Below, piece after piece: positions 49,898 to 59,847 of a stretch of 64,000 nucleotides of DNA; within the stretch, counting starts at the first letter, position 1; every line of letters starts with the position of its first letter. A program made the translations under genes and the position numbers. The notes beneath the pieces were generated by a model. The model did not search any database, was not told the DNA's origin, and was given only the letters and a program-made list of their open reading frames with translations. Location of the stretch: the NCBI GenBank assembly GCA_003263775.1, contig JYJJ01000064.1, positions 1-64,000 of the forward strand, written 5' to 3'. Source of the stretch: Vibrio maritimus. GTDB taxonomy: Bacteria > Pseudomonadota > Gammaproteobacteria > Enterobacterales > Vibrionaceae.

Positions 49898-51187
49898 ATG
49901 TTTTGGACGACCCTCGTCTCAGTGCTAGTAGCGACAGCGAGTAGTGGCATTGCTCTCGGTGCTGCTTTAGGCTTTACTGGACTGATTATTCTCCATTTTT
50001 TCAACTATGGCTCAGCCTACCTCGCAGTAGATACTGTTTGGGACATATTTAACTCGTTCACTTTAAGCGCCGTCCCTATGTTCATTTTGCTCGGTGAAAT
50101 TTTACTGAGAAGCGGTTTAAGTGAAAAAGCATACGCGGCGTTCACGCCCATTTTCGCAAAGATCCCTGGAGGCTTGCTCCATTCCAATGTTGCGGTCTGT
50201 ACACTTTTTGGGGCAGTGAGCGGCTCAAGTTTGTCCACGGCGGCAGCGGTTGGGTCGGTCGCTTATCCTGAACTGGGTAAACGTGGCTATAACAAAGAAG
50301 CGGTTGTTGGAAGTTTGGCTGGAGCTGGTACTCTTGGCTTGCTCATTCCTCCAAGCTTATCGTTATTAATTTTTGGTGCGTTAACCGAAACATCAATAGG
50401 GCGTTTATTTGCTGCCGGTATTGTTCCTGGGGTGATGGTTAGTCTGCTGTTCATGGTCTACATTTTTCTGCGCAGCGTTAAAGATCCAAGCATTGCGCCA
50501 AAAGACAACGGCACCTACACGCTGGGTTTTGTCCTCATGGGATTGCTGAGAATCTGGCCAATAATGATGCTCATCTTAGCGATTATGGGCAGCATTATGT
50601 TTGGTATCGCGACACCTACAGAAGCCGCGGGAGTTGGCGTTGCTGTAGCGATTGTTATTTCCTTTATCTGGGGAGATTTGACCTACAAAGGGCTATTAGA
50701 ATCGGTTTATCGCAGCGCATTAATGTTTGCGTCAATCGGCTTCATTGTTTTAGGAGCGGCCATTCTTTCCCAGTCAGTCAGCATATTGGGCGTCCCACAA
50801 GCCATTTTAGAAACGGCGATTGATAGCGGGCTAGGGAAGTACGGTGTACTTCTGCTGATCGTTCTTATCTACATTATTTTTGGATGTATATTCGATGGTT
50901 TGTCATTGATGATAATGACGTTGCCTATTGTATTTCCGCTTCTTACTGGCTTGGGCTTTGACCCGATTTGGGTGGGAGTTATGATCACCATTCTGATTGA
51001 AATTGGTCAAGTTACCCCGCCGGTTGGGCTGAATCTGTCGGTCTTGACGGCGATTACTAATGGTGAGATTAGCCTCGGTCGAACGGCTATCGCGACGATT
51101 CCTTATTGGGCTATTTTGATTTTAGCGATAGGAATTATAACCTTGGTCCCAAGTGTTGTACTCATCGTACCTAACGCGATTTTTTAA
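49898..51187 (+). CDS. TRAP transporter large membrane subunit DctM
   Basis: A 429-residue protein with about 12-13 membrane segments. GSVAYPELGKRGYNKEAVVG and the later IPPSLSLL segment are family hallmarks. It starts one base after the DctQ stop. It is the translocating subunit. Confidence 0.9.
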   Translation: MFWTTLVSVLVATASSGIALGAALGFTGLIILHFFNYGSAYLAVDTVWDIFNSFTLSAVPMFILLGEILLRSGLSEKAYAAFTPIFAKIPGGLLHSNVAVCTLFGAVSGSSLSTAAAVGSVAYPELGKRGYNKEAVVGSLAGAGTLGLLIPPSLSLLIFGALTETSIGRLFAAGIVPGVMVSLLFMVYIFLRSVKDPSIAPKDNGTYTLGFVLMGLLRIWPIMMLILAIMGSIMFGIATPTEAAGVGVAVAIVISFIWGDLTYKGLLESVYRSALMFASIGFIVLGAAILSQSVSILGVPQAILETAIDSGLGKYGVLLLIVLIYIIFGCIFDGLSLMIMTLPIVFPLLTGLGFDPIWVGVMITILIEIGQVTPPVGLNLSVLTAITNGEISLGRTAIATIPYWAILILAIGIITLVPSVVLIVPNAIF

Positions 51188-51197
51188 GGTAATTCTA

Positions 51198-51602
51198 ATG
51201 ACGATTAAAGTAAAACCCGCGAGCTATGGTCCACTGCTAGTAAGTACCAATGATAGTGGCGCGTTAGTATATGGCTTTGAGCTCGAGACACTATCACCTA
51301 CGCCCTCGTTAGAGAGTCCAGCAGAGACATTACTGTACTCAATTGGCTCCTGCATGGTTCTATCTCTTCAGATGGTAGCAAAGCGCAAAAAGATTGATAT
51401 CGAACCATTTTATGTTGAAGTCACTGGTCATAAGGGCACAGAGTTACCCGCTCACTTTGCTCGATATGAGATCGCATTGAGTCAGGATGTCCATTCGGAT
51501 CAAACTATCGCGCTGAAGCTGCTGAGAGATGCAAAGAAAATCTGCACGATCAGTAATAGCCTATCGGGCTCGTTTGAACTTACACTAAAAGAGGAGCAGT
51601 AA
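51198..51602 (+). CDS. OsmC-like protein
   Basis: A 134-residue OsmC/Ohr-fold protein. The N-terminal half ends in SIGSCMVLSL, with the conserved Cys (near 53). The C-terminal half has a second Cys in KKICTIS. The ATG at 51198 is the family start, 11 bp after the DctM stop with AAGG upstream. OsmC proteins remove organic peroxides or act as thiol hydrolases. Its place in this operon suggests an additional catabolic role. Confidence 0.75.
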   Translation: MTIKVKPASYGPLLVSTNDSGALVYGFELETLSPTPSLESPAETLLYSIGSCMVLSLQMVAKRKKIDIEPFYVEVTGHKGTELPAHFARYEIALSQDVHSDQTIALKLLRDAKKICTISNSLSGSFELTLKEEQ

Positions 51603-51604
51603 CC

Positions 51605-51934
51605 ATGGCTCTAGAAACTTACTTGGTTCAGGTTGCCTTTACCGCTGAGGCTATTGCAGGGCTGGTGAACAACCCAGAAAACCGATTGAGTACCATGATT
51701 CCCATTGTGGAGAAAATGGGTGGCAGGTTTATTGGCAGTTGGATTTCATTTGGTGAGCATGACTCAATCGCGGTGATAGAGATGCCGGACCATGTTCATA
51801 TTAAAGCTTTTTCGATGGCTGCCATGGCTGGCGGTGGATTAAGGTATTTCAATATCACCCCAATGATGTCATTTGAGAAAGGGGTCGAAGCGATGAAGCT
51901 GGCCAACGACCTTGCTTACAAACCGCCTCAGTAA
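51605..51934 (+). CDS. GYD-domain protein
   Basis: A 109-residue protein of the GYD family (about residues 3-100: YLVQVAFT, GGRFIGSW, then FNITPMMS). The family is small, of unknown activity, and often lies next to metabolic genes. It is 3 bp after the OsmC-like stop and ends the operon. Confidence 0.7.
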   Translation: MALETYLVQVAFTAEAIAGLVNNPENRLSTMIPIVEKMGGRFIGSWISFGEHDSIAVIEMPDHVHIKAFSMAAMAGGGLRYFNITPMMSFEKGVEAMKLANDLAYKPPQ

Positions 51935-51962
51935 CATGTTTCAACGCAAGGGTATATGACAT

Positions 51963-51990
51963 CAGCCACTCAGTTAACAGCGAGTGGCTG
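51963..51990. terminator. terminator between converging operons
   Basis: CAGCCACTC and GAGTGGCTG, 9 bp each, with a 10-nt loop, lie between the GYD gene and the epimerase gene. Confidence 0.75.
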
Positions 51991-52001
51991 TTGTTTAATG
52001 G

Positions 52002-52970
52002 TTACACTATTAGCTGACCTTGCTGATAGCTCAAACCATTTTCCACATCACTGCCGAGTAGTACCGGTCCGTCTAGGTCAACAACTTCAGCATTGGTCGC
52101 AATGGGCAACGCGGCCTTCATAGCGAGTGAGGAGCCAAGCATACAGCCACTCATAATACTGAGTCCCGCTAAACGCGCATCTTTTTCGAGTGCTAGAGCC
52201 TCGGTAAGGCCGCCGGTTTTATCGAGCTTAATATTGATCATCTTGTAGCAATCAACCAGGTCGGAAAGTTGCTCTCGGGTATGACAGCTTTCATCAGCGC
52301 ACAAAGGAATAGGATGCTCAATCCCTTTGAGTAGATGGTCTTGGCCACTTGGCACTGGTTGTTCAATCATGGTGATATTGAACGGCTTAAGTGAAGCAAA
52401 CAGCGCATTAAGGTCAAGCTGAGCCCAAGCTTCATTTGCATCGACGATGATCTTTGCGTTTGGCGCTACAGCACGGATCGCAGCGATCTTCTCTACAACG
52501 GCTTGATCGTCAAGTTTTACTTTAAGCAGTGTTGCCCCTTGGCTCACATAGTCCCTCGCCTGCTCAGCCATGTCGGACAGTTCTGCTACCGACACCGTCA
52601 TTGCTGTTTCTATTCTTGGAGAGATACGAAATAGTGGGGAAGGAAAGTGACTGTCGGCAAGTTGAGCCTCGAGAGCCCACAATGCGCAATCCACGGCATT
52701 ACGAGCAGCACCGGCCGGAAATGATTGCAGGCTAAGCCTTGCCTCATTTGGCGTCATTAAAGTCAGCGTTTTAGCAAACTCCGTTATTTGACTGATGACA
52801 GAATCAACAGACTCACCATACCTGGGATAAGGCGTACATTCCCCTTCTGCTTCAAAGTCTTTATAGCGCACGGTGACACGAACTAGCTCTGCATGTGTTC
52901 TCGTACCGCGAGAGATGCTAAACGGTTTTGTCAGTTTAATAGAGTGATGATGAGCGCTAATAGACAGCAT
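52002..52970 (-). CDS. dgcA: enolase-superfamily epimerase, DgcA-like
   Basis: A 322-residue mandelate-racemase-type enzyme. The catalytic KxK (LLKVKLD), metal ligands Asp in VDANEAW, Glu in MIEQPV and Asp in CADESC, and the second Lys in IKLDKTGG are all present. The start at 52970 follows AAGGAAG. This arrangement is shared by dipeptide epimerases and by the N-acetyl-D-glutamate racemase DgcA. Location next to the DUF1611 gene and a LysR regulator makes DgcA the better call. Confidence 0.78.
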   Translation of the reverse strand: MLSISAHHHSIKLTKPFSISRGTRTHAELVRVTVRYKDFEAEGECTPYPRYGESVDSVISQITEFAKTLTLMTPNEARLSLQSFPAGAARNAVDCALWALEAQLADSHFPSPLFRISPRIETAMTVSVAELSDMAEQARDYVSQGATLLKVKLDDQAVVEKIAAIRAVAPNAKIIVDANEAWAQLDLNALFASLKPFNITMIEQPVPSGQDHLLKGIEHPIPLCADESCHTREQLSDLVDCYKMINIKLDKTGGLTEALALEKDARLAGLSIMSGCMLGSSLAMKAALPIATNAEVVDLDGPVLLGSDVENGLSYQQGQLIV

Positions 52971-52998
52971 GTGATCAGCTTCCTTACTGTGGTCAGGG

Positions 52999-54002
52999 TT
53001 AAAGTGAGCGAACGCGATCTGCGATTGCATCGACACTGAATCGAACAGGGTCGGTGACGGGCATGCCGAACTCTTCGCTCCATTTTAGACACAGCGCTTT
53101 CGCTTCTTTGTCAGAAATGTTTGAGGTATTGAGACAAATGCCAACAAACTGCACCGATGGATTGGTGACTCGCGCTGCCATTAAGTTGGCCTCGATGGTC
53201 TGCTCAATGCTTGGCAGTGCTGCGTGAGGTAAATGGCGAATGTGCTCGCGTCCGACTTCATGGCACAGTACCAGCGCATCAGGTTGAGCACCATGGAGTA
53301 AACCTAAGCTTACGCCAGCGAAAGAAGGATTAAACAGCGAACCTTGGCCTTCAATAATGTCCCACTCATGTTCAGTAAAGCTTGGGCTAAGCGTTTCAAC
53401 AGCGCCAGAAATAAAGTCTGCGACCACAGCATCGACCGAAATACCATGACCTTCAATCAGAATGCCGGTTTGACCTGTGGCTTTAAAGCGAGCTTGGCAG
53501 CTTGATCGACAAGGGCTTTTTCAATTGCGAGAGCGGAGAACATTTTGCCAACCGAACAATCCGTGCCAACGGTCAAGAGACGTTTTCCTTGGCGCTTTTT
53601 GCCAGTGCCAACATCAAGCTGAGCGTCGTAATGCCTAACATCAAACAGTTGTATGGCGTTTTGGGCAGCAAGTGAAGCGAGCTCGGGAATATCACCAAGA
53701 CGTTGATGCATACCAGAGGCAATATCAAACCCAAGCTGCGCCGCTTGCACAAGCGTTTCGACCCAACTTGGTGGGATGACACCACCGGCATTTGCTGTGC
53801 CAATAACCAATGTTTTAGCACCCATTGCTTTGGCATCGGCTAATGACAACGGTTCAAGTCCGAGTGATACCGTTTGCTCAGTCAGTCGTAACTCACCCAA
53901 ACAGGCATCTGGTCGCCACTTAACGATACCGCGCGCTGTTTTTGCTGCTAAAGGGTCGGTCACGTCCCCAAGGAAAAGTAGATAAGGCTGAGCAATGTTC
54001 AT
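52999..54002 (-). CDS. dgcN: DUF1611 protein, DgcN-like (frameshift near 53485)
   Basis: Restored to 334 residues by one base in the T-rich spot near 53485. It has a GTDCSVGK nucleotide-binding-like loop and ILIEGHGIS, WDIIEGQGS segments of the DUF1611 family. DgcN in this family has been reported as an N-acetyltransferase acting on D-glutamate, paired with DgcA. GAGGG lies 6 nt before the ATG at 54002. Order with the regulator matches the published gene set. Confidence 0.78.
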
Positions 54003-54109
54003 ATCGTCCCTCATGAATCTTGTTAAATGATGGGTAAATCTTAGGTATCAAGATAACGAGTGCGAGGGGTATGATCGAATACTCAAATGTGTTCCCCCAT
54101 AACATTAGG

Positions 54110-55003
54110 TTATGGGTTGGTGATCTCTGACAGCGATTCTAGGAACTGCCTACTGGCAATCGACATAGAGTGAACATCGCTGGTGAGAAGGGATACGGAA
54201 CAATCAATGTTGTCAGTCAACGCAATACGGACAAGGTTGGGTTCAAGTGTGTACTGCTGTGCAGTCCAAGGGTCGACAATGGCAATGCCGCTGCCAAGTT
54301 TTGCAAGCTCAGCGCCGGCACTATAGCTCCTGACACGAAAGGTCGGCGCGAAGTCTTCCTCAAGAGCTTTTATAGCATCGTGCAAACGCATACCTAGTGG
54401 ATCACGCTCATCAAGTGCAATTATGCCGATGTCGCTTTTAAGCAGTGTTGACAGCGAGAGTGAAGAAAGCTCTGGGCTGAGTGCTTTATGATGTTCACGG
54501 TTAAGGAGCACAGTCATAGATTGCTGCAGTAAAAGGCGATGTGATATGCCCGCAGGAGTCTCGTGGCCAAACGTGATGGCAAGGTCGAGTTCATTGTCTA
54601 GCAACGCCTGACATAGTTCAGTGTGATTACCGGTTGTGAGATCGATAGAGCAGGCATTTTTCTTGGCAAATTCGGACACTAAAGGGGTGAGCAGATTAGT
54701 GGCTAGCACGGGAGGCGCGCCAATACGAATATGCTGATGCCCAGCTTTGACTTTGTTGGTTAAGGTTTGGAACTGACCAAGCTGGCGATAGATTTTTTCA
54801 ACCTCAGGCAGCAGGGTCTGCGCTTCTTGTGTCGGAACTAGTCGTCCTTTAATGCGTTCAAACAGTGAAAAGCCAAGTTGCTGTTCGGTGTGAGCCAATA
54901 CGCGCGTTACATTGGGCTGGGAAACATGCAGATTTCTCGCAGCTCCCGATACCGTTCCGGCTTGCATGATGGCGTAGAAGACTTCCAATTGTCGAAGGTT
55001 CAC
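54110..55003 (-). CDS. dgcR: LysR-family regulator, DgcR-like
   Basis: A 297-residue LysR protein. The winged helix is in residues 1-65 (LEVFYAIMQAGTVSGAARNLHVSQPNV) and the two-lobed effector domain follows. It lies 107 bp upstream of dgcN and is transcribed toward it. In the known D-glutamate system, the LysR activator DgcR responds to D-glutamate. Here it may also act at the two dyads in front of the TRAP operon. Confidence 0.82.
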   Translation of the reverse strand: MNLRQLEVFYAIMQAGTVSGAARNLHVSQPNVTRVLAHTEQQLGFSLFERIKGRLVPTQEAQTLLPEVEKIYRQLGQFQTLTNKVKAGHQHIRIGAPPVLATNLLTPLVSEFAKKNACSIDLTTGNHTELCQALLDNELDLAITFGHETPAGISHRLLLQQSMTVLLNREHHKALSPELSSLSLSTLLKSDIGIIALDERDPLGMRLHDAIKALEEDFAPTFRVRSYSAGAELAKLGSGIAIVDPWTAQQYTLEPNLVRIALTDNIDCSVSLLTSDVHSMSIASRQFLESLSEITNP

Positions 55004-55061
55004 AGTGACTCCAATAGCGCTAACTCATTAACAGTCACTGTAAAACAAACAACAGAACGAG

Positions 55062-55090
55062 AAAAGGCTTGATCGCAATTGATCAAGCCT
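55062..55090 (-). terminator. dgkA-operon terminator
   Basis: AGGCTTGATC and GATCAAGCCT, 10-bp stem with a 6-nt loop, with a short T-run on the minus strand, 45 bp past the dgkA stop. Confidence 0.8.
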
Positions 55091-55134
55091 ATCTCTTTTT
55101 CTATCTAGTGGCTTTCGCTACTAGCAAGTTGGCG

Positions 55135-55509
55135 CTAACTGAAATGAACCCAAAGAATGGAGCCCCACACCATCATAGCAAGACCGATGGCCAGAAATAC
55201 TGCCGCTGAGCCGAGGTCTTTTGCACGTCCCGATAGTTCGTGACGTTCAAGACCGATGCGGTCTACCACGGCTTCTACGGCAGAATTCATCAGTTCAACG
55301 ATCATGACAAAGATGACACTGCCCACGAGGGCGGCTTTGGCGAACAAAGAAACATCTAATACAGCTGCGATGATGACAGCAAAAATCAGCGCTGCACATT
55401 CTTGGCGAAATGCGGCTTCGTTTTTCCAAGCGGCAATGAGGCCGTACCAAGAGTAGCGAGCGGCGTAAATAACGCGCTTTATGCCAGTATTTTTTTGAAT
55501 CTCAGTCAT
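55135..55509 (-). CDS. dgkA: diacylglycerol kinase
   Basis: A 124-residue integral membrane kinase with three membrane helices. The catalytic segment ELMNSAVEAVVDR carries the conserved Glu and Asn residues. It recycles diacylglycerol from membrane-derived oligosaccharide or lipid turnover. It starts 3 bp after the upstream DUF4056 stop, so they form one transcript. Confidence 0.92.
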   Translation of the reverse strand: MTEIQKNTGIKRVIYAARYSWYGLIAAWKNEAAFRQECAALIFAVIIAAVLDVSLFAKAALVGSVIFVMIVELMNSAVEAVVDRIGLERHELSGRAKDLGSAAVFLAIGLAMMVWGSILWVHFS

Positions 55510-55512
55510 GGT

Positions 55513-56586
55513 TTAGTTCAACTTTAAAGTAAGTGCGTCGTTGCGATTGTTTTCGTGCTTATCATCAACAGACTTGGAAATGTCGCCAATCGCTTGGAAC
55601 TCTTCGTGAGTCCAAACGGTTTTATCTTTTAATAAGGCCGGCAGTATATCAAACGATTGAATATTGTCAGCTTTTACCAACTGCAATTGTCCGTATTGCT
55701 CAAGCTCTGCAAATTCAGATAAGCTCAATGGTGTGCCGTTAGAAACCACATTCGGAATCAAATCCAAACTAAAGTGATAATCACGCGTTTTCACTACCCA
55801 TTTGTTTGGTAGACGTTTGCTGCTGTCCCACCAGATGCCATCAAGCTCTTTAAGCTTTTCGATACTGGTGTCCTCATCTTGAGCGTCAAGCATCTTAAGG
55901 TGCCTACGGAAATACTCCGGCATCAGAACGACGAACGCATCTTGAGTAATGTCTGGGTTAATTCGCAAAATCTCATAGGCGATGAGTGCACCGAGCATGT
56001 TCGAATAGAGATCTTCTGGCGAAAACGCCGATGGATATTCTTTAAAACCGCCAACAGAAACTAGGCCGTACCACTGTGCAATTTCGTGCCATTGAGCGAG
56101 ACGAAACGCAAGCAGTGCAGCTAGCTTGGCTTCATCGTCTTGTTCTGTGTCTAGCTGGTCTAGGTTATTAAATACGATGCGACGGTCACGCAGCTCTGGC
56201 GTAAGATTCACTTGATAGTTGTCGCTGTCGCGCTGCTTAAGAGAGCGATATAAATAGAAGGCAAAATCGGCGGTATCTCTAACGTGCGCGGTATCAATAA
56301 AGCCGCCTTTATTGGTGAAAATGAGTCCATTCACTTCGTCAGAAGCGCCAAATAGGCTGCCGACAACACTGGCTGAGCCATCATTGAATACGTGCGCGTC
56401 GACATCTTCAGTATTAAGAACGTTCTTGATTGAGTAGAAAGGAACAGGGACGCTTCCTAGCTCTGCTTTAAGGCCAGTTCCAAAGGCGCAGCATGGTCTG
56501 ATCCCTACTGGTACGGTCTCGGATTCTGCAAAGCTTGGCGCTGCAGCGGTAAGAGCAAGACTCAGTAGCAATAGTATTTTTTTCAT
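55513..56586 (-). CDS. DUF4056 exported protein
   Basis: A 357-residue exported protein (signal up to PSFAES). GIRPCCAFG with two adjacent Cys near residue 30 and a HE motif (LAQWHEIAQWYG) near 190 fit the DUF4056 family. The HE could be a metallo-hydrolase site, but no activity is established. It is the first gene of a pair with dgkA, which hints at a lipid or envelope role. Confidence 0.7.
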   Translation of the reverse strand: MKKILLLLSLALTAAAPSFAESETVPVGIRPCCAFGTGLKAELGSVPVPFYSIKNVLNTEDVDAHVFNDGSASVVGSLFGASDEVNGLIFTNKGGFIDTAHVRDTADFAFYLYRSLKQRDSDNYQVNLTPELRDRRIVFNNLDQLDTEQDDEAKLAALLAFRLAQWHEIAQWYGLVSVGGFKEYPSAFSPEDLYSNMLGALIAYEILRINPDITQDAFVVLMPEYFRRHLKMLDAQDEDTSIEKLKELDGIWWDSSKRLPNKWVVKTRDYHFSLDLIPNVVSNGTPLSLSEFAELEQYGQLQLVKADNIQSFDILPALLKDKTVWTHEEFQAIGDISKSVDDKHENNRNDALTLKLN

Positions 56587-56731
56587 AGGTGAACCAAATC
56601 AGTGAGTGGAACAAAAAAAAGCGCAAGATTGTGCAGTGTACGCACCTGCGGTTTGTCAAAAAAATGCAATAATTTGTCGTGAGGATAATAACCGTTTGAA
56701 TAAATAGTATTTACCTTTTTCTGCCAATTCG

Positions 56732-58555
56732 CTAATCAAGGTTTGGCGGTTCCGATTGAACTTGGTTTCGCCCGTTCTGTTTTGCTCTGTATAAAGCAGC
56801 ATCGGCGCTTTCCAATAATTGCTGCGTTGTAACCTGTTCTTCGACGAGTTGATGAGCAACGCCAACAGAAATCGATAGCACGTTAAATGGATTGTTTCCT
56901 GAATGTGGAATGTTGAGTGATATGATTTCTTGGCGCATTTTTTCCGCCAAGGTCATGGCTTCTTGAGCTGAGACATTGACCAGCAAGGCACAAAACTCCT
57001 CACCGCCAATACGCGCGACCATATGACCACAGGGTACAAGCACTTGCTTTAAAGTGTTGGCCACATAACGCAGTGCAAAGTCACCTTGAACATGACCGTA
57101 AAGGTCGTTGTATTGTTTGAAGTGATCGACATCAATCATCATGGTAGTAATACTGCTGACGAAAAGGCTATGAGTATGATGTTCAAGCTCGCTCATGAAT
57201 GGGCGGCGATTCGGCAACCCAGTTAGCTCGTCAGTTTCTGCGGCGATGTGCAAACGTTGATTGGCTTCTATGAGTTCCTCTTGCAGCGCGGTCATTTCTT
57301 TTTGACTGCGCAATCGCAGATGCATTTCACTGACTGTGGTTGAAAGCCGACTTAAAATGGCTCGCTGCGTGTCACTCCAGTCATGTGCGCCGTGGATGTT
57401 GGAGGCAATAAGAAGGCCAAATATCGCTTTCCCGTCGATCAGGGGAAAAATGGCTACCGAATCGATTCCTAGCTTCTTCATCATGCTGTACTCAGAATCC
57501 GCTTGGCTCTTCAGAAACTCAATGTCATTAATGACAATGGGTTCTAGAGAAAGCAAACGACGTTGCAGCAATGCCATCGAGCCGATATTGAACCCCTCGA
57601 CGTAAGGGTTATCACTACCATCTGCTCGCCATGAATAGCGATAGTGCGCAATATTGTCGTCAATAGTGAGTACGCTGAGTCTGTCGATGTCGAGCAAACG
57701 GCCTATAGGCTCAAATGCACGGTACATAACTGTCGCCATGTTGTCCTCGCTGCAGGTCAGGATATTGAGTGACATATCGGCGAGGATACGATGCAGCTTA
57801 CTTTGGGTTTTGTAGGCTTTGGTTTGAATCTCGATACTCTGCTCGAGTTGATTCTGATGATGGAGCAGTTGTCGCTCTGTACGTCTTTGTGCCGCTATCG
57901 CGCGCCTTGAGGCGTTATTGAGGTTTTGCAGTGCTTTTGCAACGTAGGAGAGTTCATCTTGACGCTGAGTCAGACTGTTAGGCAACTTTAACTTACTCGA
58001 CGTTTGAGGGTTGATGGTTTTCGATATCGTATAAAGCTCGTTAAGCGGTTTAGTGACGAGCGAGTAAACTACCACTACAACAATGGCGATTATCACCAAG
58101 GCTTCTATGGTGTTTAAAAGAAACCCTAAAGCTAACCGAGATAATACTTCTTCTTGAATCTTTGAGTCGTCTATTTGATAGGACAAGGTACCGAGCATTC
58201 TGCCGTTGTGGCGCAGATCATAGCTGTGTGTCGTCGAGGTTAACGGTTTTGATACGTTGGCATCGAGCATGGTGCCATCGGTACTTTTAAGCTGAATATT
58301 CTGGATGTTGCTGTCTTTACTAATGCTTATCAGTAGTTGCTCTAGTTGACGAAGATCCAGATCCCAGAGCGCTTCTGAAATGGGGTAATACAGAGAGCGT
58401 ACATGGCTCAGGGTATTCGTTTCGGCTTGATTCATTTCTTGTTGATAGTCGACATAGGCCTGGATCGAAATGTTCAACAACGCCAAAAAACCGGTAGCGA
58501 TCACCATGATGGCGATGATTTTGTGTCTGAGTGTTTTCATAGGGAGCGATGTCAC
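56732..58555 (-). CDS. membrane GAF-GGDEF diguanylate cyclase
   Basis: A 607-residue protein. Two membrane helices (about 15-35 and 150-175) enclose a periplasmic domain with WDLDLRQLE, then HAMP, a coiled coil, a GAF-like region (about 290-420) and a GGDEF domain with an active RIGGEEF near 515. The apparent start is GTG with GAGGAG five bases upstream, overlapping the binding-protein stop (GTGA). It therefore seems to be translationally coupled to that periplasmic sensor. Confidence 0.88.
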   Translation of the reverse strand: MTSLPMKTLRHKIIAIMVIATGFLALLNISIQAYVDYQQEMNQAETNTLSHVRSLYYPISEALWDLDLRQLEQLLISISKDSNIQNIQLKSTDGTMLDANVSKPLTSTTHSYDLRHNGRMLGTLSYQIDDSKIQEEVLSRLALGFLLNTIEALVIIAIVVVVVYSLVTKPLNELYTISKTINPQTSSKLKLPNSLTQRQDELSYVAKALQNLNNASRRAIAAQRRTERQLLHHQNQLEQSIEIQTKAYKTQSKLHRILADMSLNILTCSEDNMATVMYRAFEPIGRLLDIDRLSVLTIDDNIAHYRYSWRADGSDNPYVEGFNIGSMALLQRRLLSLEPIVINDIEFLKSQADSEYSMMKKLGIDSVAIFPLIDGKAIFGLLIASNIHGAHDWSDTQRAILSRLSTTVSEMHLRLRSQKEMTALQEELIEANQRLHIAAETDELTGLPNRRPFMSELEHHTHSLFVSSITTMMIDVDHFKQYNDLYGHVQGDFALRYVANTLKQVLVPCGHMVARIGGEEFCALLVNVSAQEAMTLAEKMRQEIISLNIPHSGNNPFNVLSISVGVAHQLVEEQVTTQQLLESADAALYRAKQNGRNQVQSEPPNLD

Positions 58556-59628
58556 TTGAGCTCCTCAGACTTAGGTACAAATGGATCAATAGGGTTTTGT
58601 TGAATGTCGATTTTTCGGAAATCTATCCGCTGCCAGTTTTTATCTTTTAATATGTTGTAGAACTCTGAGGGATAAAGGACTGGTTGAAATAAATTGTATT
58701 TGGTGCGCTGTGGCCAAGGTTCGTTGTGCAAATAGTGATGGATTTTGACTAACGACAGACCCACCGCGGTGAAATGGCCTCCCGCCAGAGAGGAGACTTC
58801 GCCTTGCGCCAATGCGTTTAACACTTGATTGGATGTGTTGATTGTCCCAACAAAGATGTCACTGCCGATTGTGATATTGGCTTCTTCGATGGCCTTAATG
58901 GCGCCAAACGCCATGTGATCGTTCGCTGTCCACAGGTAGCGTACGTTGTCATGTCTTTTCAATAAGATTTTGGTCTGTTCATAGGCGATGGATTCCGACC
59001 AGTCTCCGTGCACACGTTGGGCTAGGGAAGTATTCTCATTTTGCATGATAAATGATGTCGCCCCTGCCTCTCGATTGTTGGATGCAGGAGTAGCTTTATC
59101 ACCAGAGATGAGTAAAAAATCACCCGGCTGTCCTCTACCCTTAATAAACAGATCCTGCGCGCTGACAAACCCAATATGATAGTTATCTGGAAATACGCCA
59201 GGTAGCAAACGCGTAGACCAATCGGGAGTTTCGGACACTCGTCGTTTGTCATTGGATGATAAGTCATTGAGTGCAAAAGTGACTTTGATTTGTGGCGACG
59301 TTATAGACTCAAGCAAGGAGAGTCCCGCCCCTTTTTCGTTCACTAGAATGACAAAATCAGGTGAGGGGCTTTTCTGCATTCTTTCTATGAGCTTTTGGCG
59401 GGTGAGAAGTCGGTCACGTTCACCATGGATGATCTCTAGCTGCAAGCCCAACGAATCTGCCGCCGCTTGTGCATAGAGGTCGACATCATGCCAAAAGCTT
59501 TCCTGCGCAAACCCCGGATTTACGAACAAAACTCGGCTATCAGCTTGATGTGGCGTACTGTCGCCTTTCGCTGCAATGGCTGTGCCCAATAATAAACAGT
59601 AGACGCAAAGCGTCCAAATCACTCTCAT
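58552..59628 (-). CDS. periplasmic sugar-type binding protein linked to the GGDEF gene
   Basis: A 358-residue type-1 periplasmic binding protein with a signal peptide (MRVIWTLCVYCLLLGTAIAA). NPGFAQESFW and the later LWTANDHMAFGAIKAI are typical of sugar-binding relatives (Peripla_BP_4). The ATG at 59628 follows AGGGAG; the longer frame lacks this. There is no permease or ATPase. Overlap with the cyclase gene indicates a sensing role, as in LuxP-type or autoinducer-type pairs, presenting a small molecule to the cyclase's periplasmic domain. Confidence 0.82.
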   Translation of the reverse strand: MRVIWTLCVYCLLLGTAIAAKGDSTPHQADSRVLFVNPGFAQESFWHDVDLYAQAAADSLGLQLEIIHGERDRLLTRQKLIERMQKSPSPDFVILVNEKGAGLSLLESITSPQIKVTFALNDLSSNDKRRVSETPDWSTRLLPGVFPDNYHIGFVSAQDLFIKGRGQPGDFLLISGDKATPASNNREAGATSFIMQNENTSLAQRVHGDWSESIAYEQTKILLKRHDNVRYLWTANDHMAFGAIKAIEEANITIGSDIFVGTINTSNQVLNALAQGEVSSLAGGHFTAVGLSLVKIHHYLHNEPWPQRTKYNLFQPVLYPSEFYNILKDKNWQRIDFRKIDIQQNPIDPFVPKSEELK

Positions 59629-59795
59629 AACAACACTCCCTGTGTTAGAGAAAATTATGGAAGTGATTTGTAAAAACGTCGAATAGTTGTGAGTTAAATC
59701 ACATGAATGAGGCAGGAGTCTCAAATATAAAACGTTGGATATCAGGGCAAAGTGCGTTTTTGATATGCAGTTAAGTGAGTAGGTGGTGAGAGGTT

Positions 59796-59816
59796 AGAGG
59801 GTGTATTACACCCTCT
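59796..59816. other. hairpin past mnmC
   Basis: AGAGGGTGTA and its exact complement meet around one base. It lies between the binding-protein gene and mnmC. A T-run follows only on the plus strand, so it is ambiguous as a terminator. Confidence 0.4.
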
Positions 59817-59847
59817 ACATTAGTTTTTTTTAACTAAGCTTTGAACT

